Assembly: GCA_032358165.1 (NCBI GenBank)
Contig: JAALGY010000021.1
Span: 496,001-560,000, forward strand
Origin: Diplosphaera chodatii
Taxonomy: Eukaryota; Chlorophyta; Trebouxiophyceae; Prasiolales; Stichococcaceae
Length of the DNA stretch: 64,000 nucleotides
Direction: 5' to 3'
A program made the position numbers and the translations under genes. Every line of letters starts with the position of its first letter. Positions within the stretch are counted from its first letter, which is position 1. The notes below the pieces were generated by a model that made no database searches, was not told the origin of the DNA, and saw nothing but the letters and a program-made list of their open reading frames with translations. Of this stretch, positions 55,915 through 64,000 are shown one piece after another.

Positions 55915-56616
55915 AATCAACGTTCGAGGTGGCGACACAGTGCCATCGATGTAGAGCTGCTGTGACACTCCCGGGAGTTGCAGGGCATCCCAATGGCACA
56001 GCAAGCACAGCAGTCAGACGGCCGTCAATGATGTATGCAGATACGATCGCAACAGCAGACACAAGTGTCAATGTGGTGCTCGACTGCTCTGTCAAAGCGC
56101 ACAAGCGTTCATGCGCACCGGCAAGAGCCGTTCAATGTTCGAATTTCAAAGCGACAGCGGCAGTGTAACAGATTTGAGTCAGAGCCTGTCAGACAGGAGT
56201 GGTCATGTGGTCACCCACTCTCGATTTGTGATAGCAGCTTTTAGGCAGGCGCGTCCATAGAGTTCGTGCTTTTATGCTAATGAGCTTACGCGACGCCTGA
56301 CCCTGGCACGAATAACTGTGTTGCTGTAGCAGGGTGACAACAAACAAACGAAGGTCCTGCCCAGATGTTGCACGGAAACACTGCTGAAGCCGCTACTGCT
56401 GCGCACATCACCAATTGTATGAAATTTTTGCGCAATGCTCGACACCTACAACCACGGCATGCGGACCCCTTGTCATCCAGAAGTCGACCAACAGTTCAAA
56501 ACACGCCGAGCGCACCTGCAGCTGAGAGCTTTGTCCGACACAAGTGCGTCAATTGCCCCCAAAGGACCCAGCAACCTGCCAGCAGTTTACAGCGACATCT
56601 ACAGGAATGCCGTGTC
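55915..56616. other. SMC6 promoter region and 3' region of the amine oxidase gene
   Basis: 702 bases between tandem minus-strand genes. Plus-strand frames of 150 and 181 codons begin near 56365-56435 but run antisense over the Cys-rich amine oxidase exon and are shadows. No promoter box was recognised. Confidence 0.4.
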
Positions 56617-59600
56617 CTACAGTTTCGCCTGCATCGAGCGCACGGTACGTGCAGCGCAGCCGCACTTCTTGCAAGTACACCCTGGCGGGCAGGAGCAGTT
56701 GCTGCCAGCGCAGCAGTTGTGGCTCGTCACATGCCGGATCTCCTCCTCACGGGTGATGACGCCGCCGCCGCCGCTGCTGCCGCCGCAGCAGGAGCCACCA
56801 TCGCCGTCTACCTCCACGGATGCCTTGTTGACATGCGGCGGCAAGTTGATGCCGGGGTTCGCCTCGAAGAAGTTGGCAGGCCTGTAACAAGGCATGGACA
56901 GTTTGGATAGTAGCTCGACAGTTGGCACGGACGCATCGCATCACAGGTACAGTGCTTGCGGCTGTATGTTTTGACAATGCTGCTTACTTGAGGTGGAAGG
57001 AGGCATACTCGCAGGGCCTGCAAATGCAAAACATATCACGTGACTGGTTGTCTGGTGGGCACTAGATGCAAAGATTCTATGCAACACCATGCCTACGCCA
57101 TGCCGCCAAATAGATCCCAGGGACAGCACGTACATGACTGGGAAGTCCTCGGGGCGGGGTATGTGTGTGACGCCCATTGTGTGCCACAGCACCAGGTCCT
57201 TGCCGACCAGGCTGCGGTTGTTCTCCGTCCACTGCTCGATGCCGATGGGGTTGGGCTCAAGCGGGTAGTAGCCAGCCGGGTACAGCTCGCCCTCCGCATA
57301 TGGCGTCACCCACAGGTGCTGCGCATCCCATCATCAACAAACACATCAGAATGCACCTTCACTACACGACGTCACAGCTGCCTGGAGCACATGCACAGCG
57401 TTTGCTCTGGTGGACTGACAGCAAGAGTGCCACCTTGGTGGCAAATTTGCCACGACGGTGATGCGAGCTGCTGGGGTTAGCGTACAGCGGTGGTGTTGGC
57501 CCGGGCACCAGCTTCCATGCAACCGGCTGCCCTGTTGAGGACGACAAGTCAACAATGAAACAGATCGACGGCAGGGTGGGGCAGGTGCAGAAGATGAGTC
57601 GCGGTATATACTACAACATCATAGATGTGCACAGCTGCGCACCGTTCATGCGGTTGAGACTGCTTGGATTCTTGATCTTCCAGATGCGGGACTTGGCGGG
57701 GTTGCCATTGCGCTGCGCCTGCTGCTCTGTCTTCAGCACCGTTTCGGTGGCGCAGAAGCCCACGCCAAACGGATTGGCTGGCCCATCAGGCATCGACTCG
57801 CAGTTGACCTGCGCAACAATGCTCACATGTTGCACCATATCAGGATATGTGTACATGATGGTACACCCAGCTGTGCCCAAACCCAACAGGGATTGATCGC
57901 ACCTCCACTGCGGTGAGGTTGGCGCCGCCGTTGTCGTCGTCGACCGCCATGTCCATGCGCACATTGAAGAAGTGCTGGTGGATCTGGGCGTTGAGCCCCG
58001 GCGCCATGAGCACACCATAATCGGGCTGCGGACCCTCTCCCTGTGACAGCCCGTTGGTGCTGAGGATGCCCGTCAGCTTGACCTCGTGCTGGATCGTTCC
58101 GTCCTGGTAGAAGTACCAGAAGAAGCCATCTGCGCAAACAGCATGTACAAGTGTTAGGAGTGCTGCAGACAGCTGATTGCGCACACACCCCAATGCAGTG
58201 CACTCACTCGCCTTGTGCATCTGCTGATGACATCGGCAGCACATGAACATGCCAGCTGTGCCTGCGCAAATGTGGTAGTGATACCCACATTCGTAGTTTG
58301 CAATTGTGGCAAAGAAGGAGATGACCAGGCGGCGGGAGCGCCTCGCCTCCAGGTGCTCCGTGCGGTACTCTGTGTGCTTCCACAGCACGCCTGCAGATGT
58401 GAGCAGGAATGTTGCACCTGGCCAGCATACCGCCTGCACGCCTGCCGGCTTCATGGAATGTCTGAAGCAATTTTCGCCAACACTAAAGGGAACACGCACC
58501 ATAGTCCTCCTCGTGCATGCAGATGGCCTTCTTGATGACCATCGGCTCTCCCTTGGTGTTGGTCAGCACTCCGTCCCAATACTTGATGGTGCCCAGGCAG
58601 TCGCAGCCCTGTGGATGAATGGCAATCATCAGTGACTGCTGCGTGCCGGTGGAGATTCACCAGTTTTCAGCTCGCTCCTGTAGTACTTCATCAGTACACT
58701 TACCAGCTCCAGGGAGTTGGCGGACACACCCAGCCCATAGTCCATGGCGTCAAAGGCACACTTGCGATTGAAGGGTGCGCCTGCAGCAGACGTGGCACAT
58801 GCTCAGTTTCCAGGCATGGTAGCGTCAGGCTCATGATACAGGGCAGGGAGCAGGGGCTTTGGAACTCACGGGGATCGCCGTATGGCACAATGATCTCCAC
58901 TGTTGATGCGCGGTACAGCACCGGCCGCAGCCGCCCCTGGTCATGGTACCTGCGCGTTGGCAAGCACTAATGTGAAGTATATCATCACAGCCCCTGAACC
59001 TAGGCCAATCTGCAACGTTGTAAAAATATGCCTCAACAACATTTCATCACCCACTCACCCGATCTGGTGCAGGACCAGCCCCTCCCGATAATTGAAGCCA
59101 ACCCGCAGGTCCCACTGCTGCCACTGCACACGGTGGCCATCAATCTGCCACGAAGGGCCCTCGGGCTGCACATCACAGATGATGCAACTGAGTGTTGCAT
59201 GTCCATGTGCCCCTGGAAATATGTGACACCCCATGGATACTGTGCTGCAGCGAGACGTAGATGTGGTTGATAGTATGCACTTCACACCTGGACGATGTCA
59301 AGGGGCTTTGGACCAGTGCGCCACCCCTGCTCGATCACGCCGCGGTGGAAGTTCGAGTTCACTCGGGGCACCTCGTACTCGGACCCCTCGTGGTGCCAGA
59401 TCGCCACCACCTTGCGTGTGTTCATGTCCTGCAGAAGTCACATCAGCAAACTTGTGGACCTGCCAGACCTCAACGCATCAGCTGCGGACCACGATGTCGG
59501 CAACGCTTATCAACTTTTGCAGTCATGCATACAATGCATACCAGGTTAACCACCATGTCCAGCGGGTGTGCATAGTGGTTGTCATCTGGCATGCCCGACG

Positions 59601-60721
59601 CACGTGTATACAGGAAGCACTGCACAGCAGCCACAGTACACGTTCTGGGCTCGTGGTCATCGCATTCGTGGTCCTCAATCAGAGCTGGCTTGCACAGGCA
59701 CATCGCTTCAGCCAAATCACATACCTGGATGAAGCGCCCGTGCATCTCCACGGTGCCTGGCTCGACTGCAGAAAAAGAGATGTGGCAGGTGAATGCTGAT
59801 TTCGCAGCTCTGCATGCTAATTCAAATGACACAGCAACAGTGCAGCCATTCTGAGGCTGTGCAAATCTGCCAAACTCACTGAATCGCTCGCCGTAGTACC
59901 ACGGATCGCAGGCAACCTCTGCCATGTCCTCAATGCCGTACCGCTCCCGGCACAGCCGCTGCACCGTGGCGTCATCCTTGAACACCACTTCAGCCTGCAG
60001 ATGCATTGCACAGGCTCTGGGACTCCATTTGCTAGATGCATCATGGCCGATCATTGGCAGCACGGCGTTTCCAGCCTTGCCTCGATGCAATCTTCGATGG
60101 TGACCAGCGGCTGGATGCCCCTGCGCTCCCGCCAGCCGATGACCGTGGCTGGCTGCTCGCTCAACAGGATCTCGGCCTCAAAGATGGCGTGTACGTCCGG
60201 GACCTGGATGATGCAGAAGGCTACACGGGCCGGCGGGGCGCCGACCCCCTTCTCCCATGCAAGCAGCGCCGCCTTGGGCGGCTCCTGGTGCATGCAAATG
60301 GTAGTTCAACTCTTCAGCAACTCAAAGTGCGCACAGCCACCTGAGCGATCTGGGCAGGCACATGGGCAAGCACATGGCCCTGGCTGTCCCTGTCCAGCTT
60401 TAGGGTACAGCTCAGCAGGCATGTACGCAGCCTGTGCGGCGGCTTGCGTACCTGCAGTGTGACTGTGTTGAGTCGTAGGCGGTCAACTGCGAAGCCTTGG
60501 CGGCGAGCGAACTGCTTGCACGCGTCCGCTGCGGTCGTGATGTCCTCCGGCTGGAGCGGGTCGAGGCAATGTGTTGCAGACCCGCTGTCCTGGGGAGCTT
60601 GGGGCACGTCTGGCTCCACTAGGACTGAAAGACCAGGCTCTCTCTTTCGCGAGCGTCCATGCTGTGCGGTCTGCTGCTGGAAAGCTATCGTATCCCTGCT
60701 CGACGGGGCGTCTTGCAGCAT
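56617..60721 (-). CDS. CuAO: copper amine oxidase with metallothionein-like C-terminal tail and PTS1
   Basis: Oxidises primary amines (di- and polyamines) to aldehyde, NH3 and H2O2 with a topaquinone cofactor and Cu2+. About 15 exons from ATG 60721. N-terminal domains include LQPEDITTAADACKQFARRQ (about 60520-60580) and CIHQEPPKAALLAWEKG. The catalytic domain has NREGLVLHQIGYHDQGRLRP (about 58930-59080), FNRKCAFDAMDYGLGVSANS, CDCLGTIKYWDGVLTNTKG, and HTEYRTEHLEARRSRRLVIS. A GAAT|GTGGGT donor joined to an AG|ATGGC acceptor gives TIANYEYGFFWYFYQDGTI, containing the Tyr precursor of topaquinone (N-Y-E-Y). Copper ligands: HQHFFN (about 57960) and GVTHIPRPEDFPVM (about 57130-57180). The last exon continues from PANFFEANPGINLPPHVNKA into a Gly/Cys tail of ten Cys (SCC, NCC, NCSC, GCTCKKCGC) and ends AKL, a peroxisomal signal. 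Stop complement 56617-56619. Confidence 0.92.
56621..56790 (-). other. metallothionein-like Cys cluster in the amine oxidase tail
   Basis: Roughly 50 codons in the same exon as the conserved amine oxidase end. Reads a Gly/Ser-rich SCCGGSSGGGG, a short charged helix (ITREEEIRHVTSHN) and then CCAGSNCSCPPGCTCKKCGC, with C-x-C and C-x-x-C spacing as in metallothioneins. Ten Cys within about 45 residues; the charged helix also supplies two His. Metal binding, presumably copper, is inference. Confidence 0.7.
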
Positions 60722-61131
60722 TCGTCACACAGGACCAAGCTGAGCGAAGGGTGCCGCAGTAGTAAGGGCAGCTCGGTTGGTGTTGTCGCTGGACTGCAGC
60801 TGTGAATGGAACTTACACGAAAGCTGCGCATGCAATCATCTCTGTGTGATGAGTCATGTGTTGCCAACATCAGCTTCCAGTGTCCTGACAAAGGAGAGGG
60901 ACAGGCCACTGATTACTCTGAACTCCAATCAGTTGCAGTACGGTGGCTGAAGTGTGTCAATCCAATGCTTGTCACGGAGCTAACGCCCGAAACAGCTACG
61001 TCTGTCTGTTAACGACTCTGAAGATCGAACATACAGCTTCAGCAGCTGCGTCATGATGCTGAATTATTGACCTGCAACCCGGAGATAGTCTAGCAACTTC
61101 AATAGTGCAGCTGATGGCGGTCGGAAACCGT
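60722..61131. other. gap between amine oxidase and ABC ATPase genes
   Basis: 410 bases between tandem minus-strand genes. A minus-strand TGTAA (complement near 60813-60817) is about 315 bases past the ABC gene stop and could end that transcript. No exon recognised. Confidence 0.35.
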
Positions 61132-62334
61132 CTACATCCTCAAGACTGTGTTTGAGCTGTGGCGTAGTGTACCCGACACCGCCTGACCCCCGTCCGCCTG
61201 CTTCATGGTAGATGTTAGCCGACCTGGAGCCCAGCCATTGTTCCAGTTGGCCGCAGCCTCCTGTGGCTGGGGGCCCTTCGGCTGCGCTGCCCGGCGCTGC
61301 TTCTGCTCTGCCTTTTCCACCCGCAGCCAGCGCTCGACCAGCGACAGCAGGCGGCCTTGCGCAAGCTCTGGAAACTGTGCAGCCGCTGCAAACTCCTTGA
61401 GGGTTCCGTTTGCAAGGTACATGAGGTGCGTCGGCCATGACTCCAGACCGTCAAAGATGTGGGTTGCATACACGATGGTGGCGCCTGCCTCATCGCATTC
61501 CGATGCTAGGAACCGCATCAGATCAGAGCGCCCTAGCACATCGAGATCCACCGTCACCTCATCCAGCAGCAAGACCTTGAAGGGTCGCAGGAGGCCCATT
61601 GCAATTTGCACGCGGCGCCGCTGACCATCTGATACTTTGTTCATTTGCCAGTCGGGATCAACGTCCAGAACCCTGATCAACCGCTCTCGCCGGGCACCGT
61701 CGATGCCCGGCACATGGCTGAGCATCTCGCCAGCGCTGAAGCCACCCTGCAGCGGTACAGAGTACCCAGCAAAGGCAACGTCCCGCTCCCAGTTGCCGCC
61801 GATGTAGGCCACGTCTCCACTGGTGGTCAGCTCTGTGGCGTAGAAAGGCGGCCGCCCCAGCACGTGAACAGCGTCCTCCGGCACCTTGTGCTTGCCGGCC
61901 AGGATGCGCAGCAGGGATGTCTTGCCGGCACCGTTTGGTCCGATCAGCAGGCAGCGTGAGCCGGCTGCCAGCTGCACTGTCATGTCCTGCACCACGCATG
62001 GCGCGCCCGGCAGCGGCCTGCCATCGATGCCCGGATACCGGAACGTCAGGCTGTGCGTCTCGATTGCAGGTGCTGAAGCGGTGGGCTGCGGGGGCGCTGC
62101 TGCCGATACATGAGAACTCTGATGTGTGGCGGTGTCCACTGCGTTGGTGCCTGCGTTGGTGGCAGGTGTGGTGCTGCCGTTGGGGTGTCCTGATTGCTGA
62201 GCCTTAGGTGCAGTCTCTGCGGATGCCGAGCGCTGTTGCTGCCGAGCAAACGGCCCAGCAGTCTGCAGCTCTTCCATCACAGCACCGGCATTGCCAACGC
62301 CTTTGGAATGCGTAATAGCTACCGGTACCGGCAT
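61132..62334 (-). CDS. soluble ABC-type ATPase, ABCI/CAF16-like
   Basis: 400-residue single-exon ATPase without membrane segments, like yeast CAF16 and plant ABCI19-21. Residues 1-85 are a disordered Ala/Thr/Gln-rich head; from about residue 90 the ABC fold starts (IETHSLTFRYPGIDGRPLPG). Walker A: IGPNGAGKTSLLRIL (about residues 133-147). The region between Walker A and signature has the family's aromatic stretch (FYATELTTSGDVAYIGGNWE). The signature is KVSDGQRRRVQIAMGLLRP (about 233-251), with Ser-Asp-Gly-Gln in place of the usual Ser-Gly-Gly-Gln. Walker B: VLLLDEVTVDLDVLGR (Glu present) and the H-loop ATHIFDG. A C-terminal charged tail of about 90 residues is rich in Gln, Arg and Ala. Role unknown; CAF16 was linked to CCR4-NOT and ABCI20/21 to cytokinin responses. 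ATG 62334 is the first in frame after the TATA-like element. The lack of introns stands out here. Confidence 0.9.
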   Translation of the reverse strand: MPVPVAITHSKGVGNAGAVMEELQTAGPFARQQQRSASAETAPKAQQSGHPNGSTTPATNAGTNAVDTATHQSSHVSAAAPPQPTASAPAIETHSLTFRYPGIDGRPLPGAPCVVQDMTVQLAAGSRCLLIGPNGAGKTSLLRILAGKHKVPEDAVHVLGRPPFYATELTTSGDVAYIGGNWERDVAFAGYSVPLQGGFSAGEMLSHVPGIDGARRERLIRVLDVDPDWQMNKVSDGQRRRVQIAMGLLRPFKVLLLDEVTVDLDVLGRSDLMRFLASECDEAGATIVYATHIFDGLESWPTHLMYLANGTLKEFAAAAQFPELAQGRLLSLVERWLRVEKAEQKQRRAAQPKGPQPQEAAANWNNGWAPGRLTSTMKQADGGQAVSGTLRHSSNTVLRM

Positions 62335-62743
62335 ATCGAGCTCTCTGCCTGCAATGCCGACTCACGGCCAAGCATGCGTAATGTGGCACCGCGCACGTGA
62401 ACCTTTATAAACTGCAAGCCTTGTGCTTCAGCCCAACCGACATCGTGCTTTGACTGTGACCGAGATGTTCAGAGGCGATCGCAGGTGCCAGAGTGTCACA
62501 GGCTCGGCGATCCACAGTTGCTTGTCAACCTGTTTGTTTCCATGAGCGTCGATTACCCACGCAGCCACGCTTGCTTACCAGCAGTCAGGGTTTTCGTACT
62601 GCGTGCTGAGGATATCATAGCTGGGGTAGTTTTACGCAGTACTTGGGCTGTCTTCCCCAAGCCACCGTTCGATTGCATTTGCACAATAGGCCTGTCTTCC
62701 ACGCTCCTCCTTGCGTCAATCGCTGGCAATCAGACGCACCAAC
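62335..62743. promoter_or_regulatory. divergent intergenic region, ABC ATPase / REF-SRPP protein
   Basis: 409 bases between opposite start codons, containing the TATA-like element at 62404-62411. No coding exon; probably a bidirectional promoter. Confidence 0.35.
62404..62411. promoter_or_regulatory. TATA-like element TTTATAAA
   Basis: Self-complementary TATA-like octamer 70 bases upstream of the ABC ATPase ATG (minus strand) and about 330 bases upstream of the REF/SRPP ATG. Position favours the ABC gene. It is the clearest TATA-like motif I saw in the window, but no transcription start is known. Confidence 0.35.
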
Positions 62744-63942
62744 ATGTCCTCCACAATGCAGCAGGCACAGTCGAACGTGCAGTCCGCAGGGAAGCAGGCA
62801 CAGCAGAAGGCCGACGAAGCTACTCAGCAATCACTCAGCCGGCTCGAGTTTGTAAAGGGCTACGCAGAGTACGCCCTGAACAAGAGCTACGACGTGGCGG
62901 GCTCAGCTTACCAGACCAGCCGCTCGTTCACGCCGCAGTTCCTGGAGCCGCGCGTGCAGGCCATTGAGTCGAAGGTGTCTGAGCTTGGGGCCAGCTACGG
63001 CGGCCCGGTGATCAACACCGTGCAGGATCGATCCAGCCAGGTCCTGGGCGCTGTCGACAAACAGGTGCGCGCCGCGTCCGAGGTGGCCGCCGGGCGCCTG
63101 CAGGCTGTATCGTTGGCGACCTGTGTCGAGTTGGAACCTGCTTGGCAGCGGCTCCGTGCAGGCCAGTGCATTCATCTGCTTGTCCCGGCCCGCCTCAGCG
63201 TGATCTGCGATCGCGTCCGTGCTCGCGTTCGTCATCGGGCTCTGCCGCAGTTGACCGCCCGTGTTGGTTTTGCAGGTCGACGGATTGGCAAAGCGGGCTG
63301 AACAGTTCTACAGCAACAACGCCAGCTATCTGGCGGATGCTGTGAAGAACCAGTCGGACTATCACTCGAAGAACCTGCAGCACTTCAAGGACGCCCGGGA
63401 CGCCTACCTGCAGCAGGCGAAGGACGCAGGTTTGACCCCATGACAGTTTGAATTTGCAAAGGTGCTTTCTTGGCTGCTTGTGGAGCAGCACGGCGTTGAG
63501 ACCTACCCGTACCAGACTGCCAACGAGCGCAGGACTTTTACTTGTGTGCACTGCAGTCAACTACCTGAAGCGCGAGGGCGTGAGCGGTGCAACAAAGCAG
63601 GCAGTCGACTCCCTGCTGGCAACTCTGGAGCAAGCCAAAGGAGTGCCATCATACCTGAGCGAGCAGGCGAACGCCCTCCTGCAGAAGGTCTCAATCGCAT
63701 GGGACAAGTTGGCCCACATGCCTGCAGGTTAGTTCCGCTGCATCCTTTGATGTCATCAGGCTGTCTGCTTGCAGCTGGATCCACTGTGTATTTCCCCGCA
63801 TGGTCCTGTGCAGTGATGGCCGAGAGTGCACTGCTCACTGTGTATGTATGATATATGCACAGTCCAGAAGACGCTGGATGCTGTTTCACCATCGGTGGAG
63901 CTGGCAAAGAAGAAGTACATTGAGGCGCACGATATTGTGGTG
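62744..63942 (+). CDS. REF/SRPP-type lipid-droplet-associated protein (right end truncated by window)
   Basis: Rubber elongation factor / small rubber particle protein family; relatives coat lipid droplets in plants (LDAPs). Four exons: 62744-63106, 63276-63429, about 63557-63727 and about 63863-63942; all join in phase. ATG 62744 (MSSTMQQAQSNVQSAGKQAQ) is used because the frame further 5' begins with TTG. After a Gln/Ala-rich amphipathic head comes the family core: LEFVKGYAEYALNKSYDVAG, SFTPQFLEPRVQAIESKVSE, GGPVINTVQDRSSQVLGAVD then KQV. Next are VDGLAKRAEQFYSNNASYLA, KDAVNYLKREGVSGATKQAV, LSEQANALLQKVSIAWDKLA and VQKTLDAVSPSVELAKKKYI. The exon at 63942 ends DIVV at a GTGAGT donor, so the last part lies beyond 64000. 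No membrane helix; amphipathic helices predominate. Confidence 0.82.
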
Positions 63943-64000
63943 GTGAGTTCTTGTGGTGTGCTGCTCACTGCTGCTTGTTGAGACGATTCAGTTTTACACC

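Noticed and set aside
56365..56910. 181- and 150-codon plus-strand frames, one with an Ala run
   Set aside because: They lie antisense over the amine oxidase Cys-tail exon; the Ala run is the complement of its Gly/Cys/Ser codons.
62711..62713. REF/SRPP start at 62711
   Set aside because: The codon is TTG; ATG 62744 is the first in-frame methionine and gives a typical amphipathic head.

Overview
The window is intron-dense nuclear DNA of a green alga. Every recognisable protein is split by many short GT-AG introns of roughly 100-300 bases with CAG acceptors. Several products are plastid-type (ClpR2, organellar IF-2, a J-domain/ferredoxin fusion, an MRS2 Mg2+ channel, a GNAT enzyme) and begin with transit-peptide-like tails. 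Others are typically eukaryotic (SIN3, SEC23, SMC6, V-ATPase D, cGMP-type kinase). Compact spacing, moderately high GC and the plant-like gene set suggest a trebouxiophyte (Coccomyxa-like) chlorophyte; that placement is inference. I saw no rRNA, tRNA, CRISPR array, insertion sequence or large repeat.

Layout. 571-2151 (+) V-ATPase subunit D; 2516-7388 (-) organellar IF-2; 8062-9790 (+) ClpR2; 10219-11825 (+) N-terminal asparagine amidohydrolase NTAN1; 12256-19967 (-) SIN3 corepressor; 20671-24587 (+) SEC23; 25337-27074 (-) HIT/GalT-superfamily protein; 27332-29832 (+) J-domain/ferredoxin protein; 30483-30944 (-) small two-helix membrane protein; 31438-32656 (-) conserved protein of unknown function; 32996-34456 (+) GNAT acetyltransferase; 34889-38506 (+) MRS2-type Mg2+ channel; 38898-44137 (-) AGC kinase with four cyclic-nucleotide-binding domains; 45056-47271 (+) prostaglandin E synthase 2-like glutaredoxin/GST protein; 47540-55914 (-) SMC6 with an apparent N-terminal Tudor-like domain; 56617-60721 (-) copper amine oxidase with a metallothionein-like tail; 61132-62334 (-) soluble ABC ATPase; 62744 to the right edge (+) REF/SRPP-type lipid-droplet protein.

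The genes are mostly independent housekeeping functions and alternate in convergent and divergent pairs; there is no operon-like logic. The most unusual items are (1) the SMC6 gene, whose reading frame extends upstream into a Tudor-like module that needs an 8-base microexon, (2) the copper amine oxidase whose last exon encodes a ten-cysteine metallothionein-like tail ending in the peroxisomal signal AKL, (3) the four-domain cyclic-nucleotide kinase with a degenerate second cassette, and (4) two well-conserved-looking proteins of unknown function (25337-27074 and 31438-32656).

Gene boundaries were built by hand from splice signals and family motifs. Stop codons are firm, most internal exons are firm, and transit-peptide first exons are the weakest part.
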